Assembly: GCA_030550455.1 (NCBI GenBank)
Contig: JAUQPH010000001.1
Coordinates: 1-64,000, forward strand
Reading direction: 5' to 3'
Source of the DNA: Thermoproteota archaeon
GTDB taxonomy: Archaea > Thermoproteota > Thermoprotei_A > Sulfolobales > NBVN01
DNA length: 64,000 nt
In this document: positions 19,101 to 27,343 of the stretch, piece by piece
How positions within the stretch are numbered: the stretch's first letter is position 1
Layout: each line of letters begins with the position of its first letter
Notes under the pieces: model-generated
Told to the model about the DNA's origin: nothing
Databases searched by the model: none
What the model saw: the letters and a program-made list of their open reading frames with translations, nothing else
Position numbers and translations under genes: made by a program

Positions 19101-19229
19101 GAAGAGAGCTTAGGCCGTGGTCTACAGTATCGGACACCGTCTGGGAATCTAAAGGACGGAATTAAAAGTCCCTAGCCCCTGTGATAATATGTAGCCAAAT
19201 GAGTAGAATCTGGAGGGTAGAATTGAAGT
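13189..19229 (+). CRISPR. CRISPR array, about 91 repeats of 24 nt
   Basis: The repeat is 24 nt: GAATCTAAAGGATAG followed by AATTGAAAG. By eye 91 copies start between 13189 and 19206, with a mean period of 67 bp and spacers mostly 38-46 nt. Outliers are about 52 nt (after 14196's preceding repeat at 14120), 56 nt (15026-15081) and 51 nt (16295-16345). The array is read rightward: the leader is at the left and repeats decay at the right (19081, 19145 and 19206 carry 1, several and many changes). Internal variants are at 16886 (AATTAAAAG) and 18748 (first G to A). Many spacers are GC-rich, unlike the AT-rich repeat. The repeat resembles those of Sulfolobales and Desulfurococcales, used by I-A and III-B systems, and its last 8 nt (ATTGAAAG) is the expected crRNA handle. 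Confidence 0.98.
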
Positions 19230-19443
19230 TAAAGCGACTCCCCAAGATGCGGCAAATCCCTAACGCGGTATTAAGACTTCGTAGTAGTGTTGCTGGTGAA
19301 CCTGAGTTCAGTTGCTGTCAGAATTACGGGGTTAGAGGTCCCCACAGCATTTGGAGCCCTTGCGGTACAAGTCTCGCAAACTACAGAAAGAGAGTTGTGA
19401 CACCGATCGTCTCGGATCACCGGACGACCGGCGGTCTTTGAGT

Positions 19444-20124
19444 TTACTGCGGCACGCTCACGCGCTTAACGTAGACCCCTCTCCTCACTCTCTCTAAGTA
19501 CCCCCTTTTAACCAGCTTGTTGAGTATTCTCACTAGGTTCTGCTTGGATACGGTCTCGCCCAGCTGTGCGACCACCTGGTGAATCTGCCCCAGAGTGTAG
19601 GGGGTGCTGTACTCCATATTCTCGAGTATAGCTCTCTCGAGGTAGCTCAGCTTGCTCCAGAGGACCTCTTTGCCCCTCATCAGCTCTTGGGCTATGTCGT
19701 CGCTGCTCAGCTCGACTGATCTGTTTTGGCCCTCGATGTATAGTAGTACCTTGAAGTACCTCCTTAGAGACCTGGGGAGGGATAGCAAAGCCGTGAGAGC
19801 TTCAACGACTAGCATCCTCAGACCACCACCTAAGTCGAGGACCACGCTGGTTTCGCTGCCAGCGTGCCTGAGCAGGACGCTCCTGAGCGCCTCGACGGCA
19901 TCGCTAAACCTCAGGACCTCGACGTCGACTCGCTCGCACCTAGCGCCCAGAGCTAGGGCGACTTGCTCAAGGGAGTTGTAAGCCACCAGAGACCTCTGGT
20001 CGATCCTACCGTCGACGAGAGCGGTAACAGCGGTCACCGTTCTGGGCCTAAAGCTGACTAGCGTAATGACCGCGTGCGTGATATCGAAGCCAAGGACTAA
20101 GACTACCGAGACCAAGCACACCAC
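19444..20124 (-). CDS. csa3: Second Csa3-type CARF-wHTH regulator (interference side)
   Basis: The 226-residue protein has an N-terminal CARF Rossmann fold (VVLVLGFDITHAVI, ligand-loop-like VVLDLGGGLRML) and a C-terminal winged HTH (TLGQIHQVVAQLGETVSKQNL, wing RRGVYVKRV). It lies between the end of the array and the type I-A interference operon, from which it is divergent, so it probably regulates that operon. The GTG start lies about 25 bp after its TATA box, suggesting a leaderless message. It is clearly different in sequence from the csa3 at 9281-9952. Confidence 0.8.
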   Translation of the reverse strand: MVCLVSVVLVLGFDITHAVITLVSFRPRTVTAVTALVDGRIDQRSLVAYNSLEQVALALGARCERVDVEVLRFSDAVEALRSVLLRHAGSETSVVLDLGGGLRMLVVEALTALLSLPRSLRRYFKVLLYIEGQNRSVELSSDDIAQELMRGKEVLWSKLSYLERAILENMEYSTPYTLGQIHQVVAQLGETVSKQNLVRILNKLVKRGYLERVRRGVYVKRVSVPQ

Positions 20125-20145
20125 CGGGCTGGATAGCTCCGTGAG

Positions 20146-20158
20146 CTAAAATAAACAA
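20146..20158 (-). promoter_or_regulatory. TATA box of the second csa3
   Basis: On the minus strand TTGTTTATTTTAG ends about 22 bp before the GTG start, which would give a leaderless transcript. Confidence 0.45.
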
Positions 20159-20235
20159 CTCTCGCCAGCTGATGTCGGCTATTCTATGTGAATTCTGATG
20201 GAGTTTGGCACGAATTAAACATAGCTGTACACAAG

Positions 20236-20248
20236 AAAGTTTATATAG
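20236..20248 (+). promoter_or_regulatory. TATA box of the type I-A interference operon
   Basis: AAAGTTTATATAG lies inside the 5' part of the open frame of csa5. It predicts a transcript start near 20268, which rules out the upstream start codon at 20205 and favours the TTG at 20277. Confidence 0.5.
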
Positions 20249-20276
20249 TCTAGAGCGAGTAACGCGTGGTGAAAAG

Positions 20277-20582
20277 TTGAGTTCCACCTTAGAGCAAAAG
20301 ACTAAGTACGAAGGGCTGGTGAATATGTTCTCATATCTAGTCAAAGAGAAAGTGTACGGGCCCGTGGACAGGCTGGCCAGATCCGTGGACCCGGACATGG
20401 TCAGGCTGGCGCTATACGAGGCCCTGAGGTACGTCCTGACGGAGCAGAAGAAGGGAGTCACGGTGCCTTTGCCCAGCGAGAGTGAGGTGGAAGAATTCCT
20501 CGAAGCTGTAGAAAAGCGCGGTGTTGGGATAGCGAGGAAAGTGGCCGTAGTATCTCTGGCCAGAGGACTGAGACAAGGGTAG
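20277..20582 (+). CDS. csa5: Csa5, type I-A small subunit (Cas11a)
   Basis: This short helical protein contains GLVNMFSYLVKEKVYGPVDRL and EALRYVLTEQKKG. Its size, helical make-up and position directly before cas7 and cas5 match Csa5, the small subunit of the archaeal Cascade that stabilises the R-loop. The frame is open from 20205, but the TATA box at 20236-20248 lies inside that extension. The TTG at 20277, with GGTGAAA before it, is therefore the likely start (101 residues). Confidence 0.75.
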   Translation: MSSTLEQKTKYEGLVNMFSYLVKEKVYGPVDRLARSVDPDMVRLALYEALRYVLTEQKKGVTVPLPSESEVEEFLEAVEKRGVGIARKVAVVSLARGLRQG

Positions 20583-20604
20583 GTTCTAGTCGGAGGTGAA
20601 CACT

Positions 20605-21597
20605 ATGGTGTTCGTATCCATCGGGCTAAGGCTTAGAGTCGAGGTAGAAGCGCTCAACATGGTCGAGGCCTTGGGCGCATACACACGACACAGGACGGCA
20701 TCGGTCTTTAAGAAAGTTGCGAAAAACGGAAGCGTGGCCTACAAACTGGTAACGGCGCCGGCGGTCTCGGGACAATCGATAGCCAACGGGTACATGAGGG
20801 AGTTAGTGGAGCTCGCTAGGTATTACAAGCTCGCCGTCTGCGACGAGTGTTCCGCCTACGAGTTGCGCGGAGGGTTCACGAAGCATGGCACTAGCAAACA
20901 GGTGACTCATGACGAATTAGTCAGAAACTGCGTCGTTGAGGACTTGACGGGCTTCATGGTGCCGGATGCTGGCCTAAGGAGAACGTCCCCAGTAATGTTT
21001 AGCTATATGGTCCCGGACCTAGAGAGCGCTAAAGCGATGGTAGACCCTCAGTTCCACGTCAGGTACGACTTCATTACAAAAGAGCATCAGCCGTTTACGA
21101 TAGAGAGCGGTACGGCCATCTACATGGTGATGATAGCTATAGACGTCGACAGGATAGGGAAACTCGAGAGAGGCGAGTACTTGCCTGATAGAGATAGAAG
21201 AGTGGAGATAGCGCTACGCGGTTTGGTAGCCCTCTTCGAGGGACTCGGGTATGGAGCTAAGAAGGCTAGATACCTACCGATAGAGGAAGTAGTAGGATGT
21301 GTGGCTGCAGTCTCCAGTCCGATCCCGTTCATGGTAAGCCCACCGAGGGTTTATGGTGGTGGTGACAACTACCTGAACGACACTATCAAGAGGGCTTCTA
21401 AGTACGTCGAAGCTTTAAGACAGATCGATGAGGCTATAACCATACTGTATTTCGATAAAGAGGGGCTGAAGCCGTCCGCTAGCGCTAACGAAGGTAAAGA
21501 GGGCCTGGAGATAGTCAAAGCAGAAACTCTCATTGACGTCATCGAGAAAGTCTTAGAGTCGATCAAGGGGCACGTTGGGCGGGCTCGAGCTCGGTAG
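20605..21597 (+). CDS. cas7: Cas7 (Csa2), type I-A Cascade backbone
   Basis: Cas7 of the DevR/Csa2 family polymerises along the crRNA. Visible family features are MVFVSIGLRLRVEVEALNMV, the HRTA...YKLVTAPAVSGQSIANGY stretch near 32-68, the AVCDEC segment, and the C-terminal PRVYGGGDNYLNDTI. Its length (330 residues) is normal. The ATG at 20605 is chosen because GGAGGT lies 7 nt before it; the GTG at 20596 overlaps that Shine-Dalgarno. It lies between csa5 and cas5. Confidence 0.92.
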   Translation: MVFVSIGLRLRVEVEALNMVEALGAYTRHRTASVFKKVAKNGSVAYKLVTAPAVSGQSIANGYMRELVELARYYKLAVCDECSAYELRGGFTKHGTSKQVTHDELVRNCVVEDLTGFMVPDAGLRRTSPVMFSYMVPDLESAKAMVDPQFHVRYDFITKEHQPFTIESGTAIYMVMIAIDVDRIGKLERGEYLPDRDRRVEIALRGLVALFEGLGYGAKKARYLPIEEVVGCVAAVSSPIPFMVSPPRVYGGGDNYLNDTIKRASKYVEALRQIDEAITILYFDKEGLKPSASANEGKEGLEIVKAETLIDVIEKVLESIKGHVGRARAR

Positions 21598-21621
21598 CTC
21601 TAGTACTAGAAGGAAGAGTCT

Positions 21622-22389
21622 ATGCTGAGGGCCTTGAGGGATAGGTACGTAGTTTTAGTCAAGGTCAGGGCTCCAGCTGGGCTCTCGATATATTACCCAC
21701 TAGCAACGACGACAGCTCCATGCTACCCTCTGCCACCACCAACTACTTTAGCTGGCGCACTGGCTTATGCTTATCTCAGGAGGGAGAGGTCAACTGAGCT
21801 CTTCGAGGAAGAAGGGAATCTTTACTCTCCGGCCGTCCTAGTACTGAGCGAGATAGCCTACGTTGCCGCCGGAGCTGAAGGGTGGACTCTGACCAGAGAC
21901 TCAGAGAGAGTTTACCAGCTAATCTACCAAAAGAAACAAAGATGGGGCTCGCTTGAGTTAGCCTATACTGTTGGAGTTAGGGGTAACGCTTACTATCTAG
22001 ATGATAGGCTGTACATCGTGTACATACTCGCTAATAAAAAGCTAATTGAGTACGCCTACGGTATAGTGAGAATTGGGAGGAAGGAGAGCTTAGTAAGCGT
22101 TGACGACGTCACAGTAGAGAGCCTTGGCAGAGTAGTCAAATCAGTTGGTAGCGGTACGTTTGAGACGTACTTCTACTTACCGGAAGAAATAGCTGTGTGC
22201 ACGAACCACGAAGTGATCTCGATGCCAAAGCTGACCAAGGAGAACTTCAGGAGGACCACATCACCACTCACGGAGAGATACTGCGTGAGCAGGGGACTCG
22301 GGACCATAAGGGGAGAACTAAAAGGTACCGGAGCGCTCATCAGGGTAGAGGACTTCGACATACCTATCCCTAAGCAGGTGTCGGGTTGA
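21622..22389 (+). CDS. cas5: Cas5a, type I-A Cascade subunit
   Basis: The 255-residue RAMP opens with YVVLVKVRAPAGLSIYYPLATTTAPCYPLPPPTTLAG, cited here only in part: the YPLPPPTTLAGAL motif is diagnostic of Cas5. It caps the crRNA 5' handle and contacts Cas8. It starts 24 bp after cas7. Confidence 0.9.
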   Translation: MLRALRDRYVVLVKVRAPAGLSIYYPLATTTAPCYPLPPPTTLAGALAYAYLRRERSTELFEEEGNLYSPAVLVLSEIAYVAAGAEGWTLTRDSERVYQLIYQKKQRWGSLELAYTVGVRGNAYYLDDRLYIVYILANKKLIEYAYGIVRIGRKESLVSVDDVTVESLGRVVKSVGSGTFETYFYLPEEIAVCTNHEVISMPKLTKENFRRTTSPLTERYCVSRGLGTIRGELKGTGALIRVEDFDIPIPKQVSG

Positions 22390-22401
22390 GCGGTGGTCAG
22401 C

Positions 22402-23430
22402 ATGGCTAGTACGAGAAAGGTTCAGTTCCCTGCGCTAATAGGCCTTGACACCGTCGAGACTTTTCGGGAGTATATAATCACGTGGTTTGCTGATGTGGCT
22501 ACTACATACCTCATTAACCGAAGGTTAGGTAGAGCGGTGAAAAACTACGTAGAAACTCTCTGTAGAGAGGCGGAAGAGTACGTCGCTGGTTTAAAGAAGA
22601 AAAACCCGGAGGCATGTAGAGATGTTCCAGTAATATTGACTCCGGACGATGACGCAGATTATTTCGACCTCTGCAAGGCCGTTGAGATGATATGTGATTA
22701 CTCGAGGGGTAAAGTAGAGACGTACCCCCTGCAACCAGCTTTTTCGCTCGAGTTTACGGAGTACGTAAGATCTTTCGTGCCCCAAGTAGCGGATAGAACG
22801 TTAAAGAGAAAGGTTGTGGGCATCGAGTCCGCAATCCAAGGGTTAGCTGTTATTGGGGCGCACATTTCGAGATCCTATCGGGGGAAGGAATGGGGCTACG
22901 TGTTCATCGATGTACCCAACCCCGAGGTAATAGATTTTAGGAAGTTAAGTGGTATGGTCGCTAGAGTAGCCAGTTCAGTAAACCTCAATGATGGGGGCAA
23001 ACTAAGCTTCCTCGTCGGTGCAGCATCGGCGGTAGCTCTGGTCTACGGTAAAACACTAAACGAGGTAATCGGAAAATCGCAACTTAGGTTAGAGTCCATA
23101 AGACTCACAAAGAGTGGCAGAAAGGTCTTCGTGAAAGCGTTCGACGTCTTCGAGCTTAGCAACCTAGCGAGACGCATATTCAGGTTGGGCGTAGCGTCAC
23201 CCGTCTACGGGCTCATAAGCAGTTACCCACCCAGGGAGAAGAGAACACTTAGGTCATTTGTAGAGAGGTTATCCAAGGCGATCGTGATTTGCGAGCTGCA
23301 CAATGAATATTCAGAGATGTATGCAATAATGAGGGTTATAGAGTCGAAAAGCTTTATGAAAGAGGTCCAAAGCTATGAGAACTGGGCTGAGCTCGTGCGC
23401 GATCTGATGCGAGTGAGAGTCCCATTATAG
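22402..23430 (+). CDS. cas8a: Probable Cas8a, type I-A large subunit
   Basis: The protein of about 342 residues has no motif that identifies it unaided. It has the size of archaeal Cas8a2/Csa4 proteins. It sits in the Cascade operon between cas5 and cas3', and the operon otherwise lacks a large subunit, which in type I-A recognises the PAM. Helical segments dominate, with LSFLVGAASAVALVYGKTL in the middle and a charged C-terminus. In many Sulfolobales operons cas8a2 comes after cas3'', so the position is a variation. The ATG at 22402 follows a GGTGG; a GTG at 22393 is possible. Confidence 0.65.
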   Translation: MASTRKVQFPALIGLDTVETFREYIITWFADVATTYLINRRLGRAVKNYVETLCREAEEYVAGLKKKNPEACRDVPVILTPDDDADYFDLCKAVEMICDYSRGKVETYPLQPAFSLEFTEYVRSFVPQVADRTLKRKVVGIESAIQGLAVIGAHISRSYRGKEWGYVFIDVPNPEVIDFRKLSGMVARVASSVNLNDGGKLSFLVGAASAVALVYGKTLNEVIGKSQLRLESIRLTKSGRKVFVKAFDVFELSNLARRIFRLGVASPVYGLISSYPPREKRTLRSFVERLSKAIVICELHNEYSEMYAIMRVIESKSFMKEVQSYENWAELVRDLMRVRVPL

Positions 23431-23438
23431 GTGTGCTA

Positions 23439-25247
23439 ATGGCTAGACCCCTAATCGAAAGAGCCCTTGAGGTAGTAGAGGAAGAATCTAAGAAGGGAGG
23501 TATTCCTAGGGTAGTTTTAGGAGCCCCAACTGGATATGGCAAGAGCATTGCAGCACCCCTGTTTGCTAGCACATTGGTGAAGCAAGGTTTAGCCTATAGC
23601 TTCATACACTCTCTTCCACTACGGACTATAGTTAGAGACATCTATCTGTGCCTACTAGTGAACTCTCTCAGATACGATACAAAGTTACGTGAGATATGCC
23701 AGAAAAGCGAGGAAGTGCTTAAAGAGGTTAGTGAGGCTCTAAGGTCTGCTGGCATAGACTCGAGCCAAATAGCATACCAAATGGGAGAGGAAATCGAGGG
23801 TGAGAGAAAGGAGCCGCTGTTTGGTGCTAGATACGTAGTAACTACGCTAGACTCTCTAGCATACAATGCTTTCCGAATACCGCTGACTGAGATATTCAAC
23901 CCGAGAAAACACTACGCCATACCCAGGCTCAGGATTTTTTTGAGTGCCTTGTATTTAGACGAAGCTCACGCAGTATACGAAGAAGAGGATGACTTAGAGA
24001 GGGTTGTAACCGTTTTTAGTGAGCTACTTAAGACCTCGGCGGTAGGTAAGATACCTACAGTAATCGCTAGCGCAACGCTGAGCAAAGACGTCGAAAACCA
24101 CATACGTAGTGAGCTAGGACATGAAGTGAAGCTGTTGAAACTGTGGAAGAGAGATACGAGAAAAGGTAATGTCGTCTATGTTAGGGACGCTGATTTCGAA
24201 GACTTTGCGAAGTCGATTACCTGGAAGACGGGATTTATATCAGAAAAGGATTTAGTGAGCAGAGTCAAGGAGTTGGTCGAAACAGGCTTAAGGGTATTCG
24301 TAGCCAGAGACACTATATGCTCAGCGATAGACACGTATAAGAGCCTCAAGGACTCTCTTAACGTAGCGGACGACGAAATAGCACTACTCCACAGTCTAAT
24401 GTCGAGGCAGGACAAAGAGAAAGCCTTCGAGAAGCTAGAAGGTGGGCGCCTGAAGGTTCTAGTAGCTACGAGCATTATCGAGGCTGGAGTTGATATAAGC
24501 TTTGATGCTTTGGTCACAGATGGTGGGAGGCCAGCATCTATAGTGCAGAGAACAGGGAGAGTATGTAGAACCCCATCCACGTGCAGAACAAGTGAAGTGT
24601 CAGTGTACTTAATAAGGAATAAATACCTAGTTGCCGAGGTAGAGGAATTCGTTAAGAGCACCGAAGGGAGTGGTAGACAGATATGCTGGAGATTACCCTA
24701 TAATACTCAGAATAGAGTCTCATATGTGAAACTCATCAATAGCGTCAGGAAGCACATCAACGTCGATAATGAACTAGCCAGGAAGCTGAGAGCGTTAACA
24801 AACCCCCTTTACGTCAGTAGTACGACTATAAACAAGATCCTCGATAAAATGAAGTACGCACTGCTTAGAACACATCTGACTGAAGTCTTGGTTGGAGAGA
24901 ATGAGCTACTACGGCAGGATCGAGATAGGTTGCGCGCTGGCAACATGGTTATCTCGTTCAGCAAGCTACCACTCCTAGTTGAAAGAGGGTGTATTGAAGG
25001 ATTGTATGTTGCGCTCGACAGCGGAATAAAGATGATAGATCAGCTGAACGCCTTCAAGCTGGAAAAAGCTGAAGTTATGAAGTACGAGCTACTTAAAAGA
25101 TACCTGAGCGCTCTGAGAGAGCTAGCGAGAGACAACGAAATAAGGCATAGAGTCTTAAAGATTTTTTACCTGCTTAAGGAAAGTTGCTACGTTAAGGGTG
25201 AAGGTGTCGATTATGGGGTGTTATGCTTACAAAGACGAGGAAACTGA
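23439..25247 (+). CDS. cas3': Cas3', type I-A helicase subunit
   Basis: This superfamily 2 helicase has Walker A GAPTGYGKS (about 28-36 from the chosen start), the DEAH box in LYLDEAHAVYEE (about 174-177), SAT motif III in ASATLSKD, and the C-terminal lobe VATSIIEAGVDIS with QRTGRVCR. It unwinds target DNA for the separate HD nuclease encoded next. The helicase and nuclease are split, as usual in I-A. The ATG at 23439 is preferred to the GTG at 23433 because AGGTG precedes it. It overlaps cas3'' at its 3' end. Confidence 0.93.
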   Translation: MARPLIERALEVVEEESKKGGIPRVVLGAPTGYGKSIAAPLFASTLVKQGLAYSFIHSLPLRTIVRDIYLCLLVNSLRYDTKLREICQKSEEVLKEVSEALRSAGIDSSQIAYQMGEEIEGERKEPLFGARYVVTTLDSLAYNAFRIPLTEIFNPRKHYAIPRLRIFLSALYLDEAHAVYEEEDDLERVVTVFSELLKTSAVGKIPTVIASATLSKDVENHIRSELGHEVKLLKLWKRDTRKGNVVYVRDADFEDFAKSITWKTGFISEKDLVSRVKELVETGLRVFVARDTICSAIDTYKSLKDSLNVADDEIALLHSLMSRQDKEKAFEKLEGGRLKVLVATSIIEAGVDISFDALVTDGGRPASIVQRTGRVCRTPSTCRTSEVSVYLIRNKYLVAEVEEFVKSTEGSGRQICWRLPYNTQNRVSYVKLINSVRKHINVDNELARKLRALTNPLYVSSTTINKILDKMKYALLRTHLTEVLVGENELLRQDRDRLRAGNMVISFSKLPLLVERGCIEGLYVALDSGIKMIDQLNAFKLEKAEVMKYELLKRYLSALRELARDNEIRHRVLKIFYLLKESCYVKGEGVDYGVLCLQRRGN

Positions 25248-26046
25248 AGAAACGCTCGCGAAACACATCCTGGATATATCGAACTGTATTAAAAACTTAT
25301 GGGAAACTGAAGGTTTAAGCTCGAAGCTCTCGAAAATCTATGGTGTGGATAAGCTAGTAGCATATGATATGTTAATCGTAGCTGGCATTATACACGACAT
25401 GGGTAAGACTCAAAGGGTTCTGCAAGAGGAGTGCTCTAAGAAGTGCACGAGCTTTAGGCTCCACTATATTACCTCGGCGCAGCTCGCTCTTAAACTGGGC
25501 TACGATATTCCTGAATTAGGTTTAAGCCCTAATAACATAGAAGCTAAACTTGAGGATCTCCTTAGCAATAAAGAGATAAAGCTTTTAGACCACGGTGACT
25601 TGTACATTCTGATCGTTGTACTTCCAACACTACTGCATCACTACTCGCAGATAACGAGTGAGTCAAGCATCCTAAGCGGACTGGACTCGCAAATTAAGGT
25701 TTTATGCATACATGAAGACTGCATAAAAGATCTTACCTTAGCTATGAGTAATGCTAGTTGCCTGCTTAAGTCGGAATTAGGCTCTAAATTGCTTGAACGG
25801 TTAATGCAAGAGGTTAAGAAGGGGTCAGTAAACCTGAGGATAATAATAGGCGGACAAGCGTTTCGAAACGTGTCTGGCAATTATGAATACTCTCTAGGAA
25901 GGTTCATCGTTGAAGCAGCAATGGGCATTTTAAATCTCTGCGACGGCATGGTCGCATTTACCAATAGGCGTCCATTTACCGCACGACGGGGAATTTCTAA
26001 AGAATTTCTAGGTAACGTTACTTTAGTAAAAGATGTTCTATCTTAA
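25213..26046 (+). CDS. cas3'': Cas3'', type I-A HD nuclease subunit
   Basis: The HD-domain nuclease has the H...HD signature: KHILDIS, then GIIHDMGKTQR near 62-72, then HYITSAQLA. It degrades the displaced DNA strand together with Cas3'. The ATG at 25213 has AAGGTG 7 nt upstream; the frame also opens at a GTG at 25198. Either way the start lies within cas3', so the two are coupled. It is the last gene of the operon. Confidence 0.9.
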   Translation: MGCYAYKDEETEETLAKHILDISNCIKNLWETEGLSSKLSKIYGVDKLVAYDMLIVAGIIHDMGKTQRVLQEECSKKCTSFRLHYITSAQLALKLGYDIPELGLSPNNIEAKLEDLLSNKEIKLLDHGDLYILIVVLPTLLHHYSQITSESSILSGLDSQIKVLCIHEDCIKDLTLAMSNASCLLKSELGSKLLERLMQEVKKGSVNLRIIIGGQAFRNVSGNYEYSLGRFIVEAAMGILNLCDGMVAFTNRRPFTARRGISKEFLGNVTLVKDVLS

Positions 26047-26542
26047 TTTGCTTAAGGTCTTGTACCACACTTCACATAATAAACCTCCGAAGTATGGAAT
26101 GCTGAGTTGGTTTAAATTAGGTTGAAATAAGCGTTTTAACGTAGATTAAGCATTAGCAATCCTCAGGAAAATGTCATTAGTACTTTGATTTACCAGATTA
26201 TATAACCAGATTATATAAGTGAAATATATCCGACACGAGTCTTAACCAGTTTTCCTCACTAGGGTTTACGAATAAGGCAGGTTTTAGTGAAGCCTCGCCA
26301 TAAAATCTGTTTGTAAATAACGACACTTCGCGTTTTGCCATGGGCTACATATTCGTTATCTAGCAGGGTGGAGGGAAACACATTGGTGTCATTTCAGCGG
26401 AGGGTGATGTCTAACTCTAGATACGGCTCGATGAGGAGGGCCGCGATACCCATGTGGTAGAGATAGGTCACTTGGCCCCGAGGACTACTATTAGCAGGCC
26501 GCTAGATATTAGCCTTGAGGTAGATATCTTATTGGTATAAGT
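26047..26542. other. Gene-free boundary between the CRISPR island and the CBS cluster
   Basis: This stretch of about 500 bp has stops in all frames apart from very short open frames. It contains a tandem 13-bp direct repeat with two TATA-like cores (26192-26217), and a G-rich stretch near 26390-26460 with a 17-codon frame that has a good ribosome site but no recognisable product. It may hold relic sequence marking the island's edge. Confidence 0.5.
26192..26217 (+). repeat. Tandem 13-bp direct repeat (ACCAGATTATATA twice)
   Basis: Two perfect adjacent copies, 26192-26204 and 26205-26217. Each ends in a TATA-like TTATATA. They could be a duplicated promoter element or a regulator half-site pair. 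Confidence 0.75.
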
Positions 26543-27343
26543 ATGCGGGTTAGGAGTATTCTTAGCTTGAGGTACCCTACTTTAGGTAGGGATCACCTGC
26601 TTACTCACGCTAGGTCCTTGATGAGGGATTTGGGTTTGAGGATGGTTCCTGTTGTTGATGGTGGTAGAGTCGTTGGGGTTTTAACTAGGGAGAGTGTGTT
26701 AGTGGTTACTTCGACTAGGTCTAACGTTTTAGTGAGGGACGTTATGGAGTCTCCTAGAGTGGTCTTCGGGCTTGACGAAGACCTCTGGACTGCTTTAAAG
26801 GTTATGCTAGAGCTTGACGAGTGGTACGCACCGGTAGTCTCTCCTGTGGGTAGGTACGAGGGGGTTCTCGAGATCGATGGCTTCATTAAGAGTGCTCTCC
26901 TAGAGCTCTCGGAGAAGAGGAGCTTGGGGTTAGTTAGAGACTACATGTCGTCTGAAGTAGAGTACGTTACTCCAGAAGACTCGGTAGCTAAGCTGTGGAG
27001 GAAGATGGTTAAGACTAAGTACGCAGGGTTTCCGGTAGTGAGGAGCGAGAGAGACCGAAGAGTCGTGGGTATAGTAACTCAACACGACTTACTAAAGAAG
27101 GGCTACACGAGGATAGAGCTTGAGTCAGAGTCAGGACCGAGGACCCCTAAGGTTAGAGAGGCTATGACTTCTCCAGCACTAACCGTAGGAGAAAGTGAAG
27201 ACATCTATACAGTAGCAGAACTAATGGCGAGAAACAACATCGGTAGAGTACCCGTAGTCGATACTAAAGGCAACCTACTGGGTATAGTAGATAGAAGTGA
27301 CGTATGTAGAGCATACCTAAAGCTAAAGCAGGTGGGAAAATGA
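26543..27343 (+). CDS. Four-CBS-domain protein 1
   Basis: The 266 residues read as four consecutive CBS modules of about 60 each (about 1-60, 62-120, 136-200, 208-264). Each shows the VxDxxxxLVGxxTxxD-like pattern: VPVVDGGRVVGVLTRE, FPVVRSERDRRVVGIVTQHD, and VPVVDTKGNLLGIVDRSD. CBS pairs (Bateman modules) bind AMP, ATP, SAM or related adenine ligands and act as sensors. There is no attached effector domain. The stop overlaps the next CBS gene (ATGA). Confidence 0.88.
   Translation: MRVRSILSLRYPTLGRDHLLTHARSLMRDLGLRMVPVVDGGRVVGVLTRESVLVVTSTRSNVLVRDVMESPRVVFGLDEDLWTALKVMLELDEWYAPVVSPVGRYEGVLEIDGFIKSALLELSEKRSLGLVRDYMSSEVEYVTPEDSVAKLWRKMVKTKYAGFPVVRSERDRRVVGIVTQHDLLKKGYTRIELESESGPRTPKVREAMTSPALTVGESEDIYTVAELMARNNIGRVPVVDTKGNLLGIVDRSDVCRAYLKLKQVGK

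Noticed and set aside
20205-20276. A longer Csa5 starting at 20205.
   Set aside because: The operon's TATA box lies inside this stretch, so the message would begin downstream of that start.
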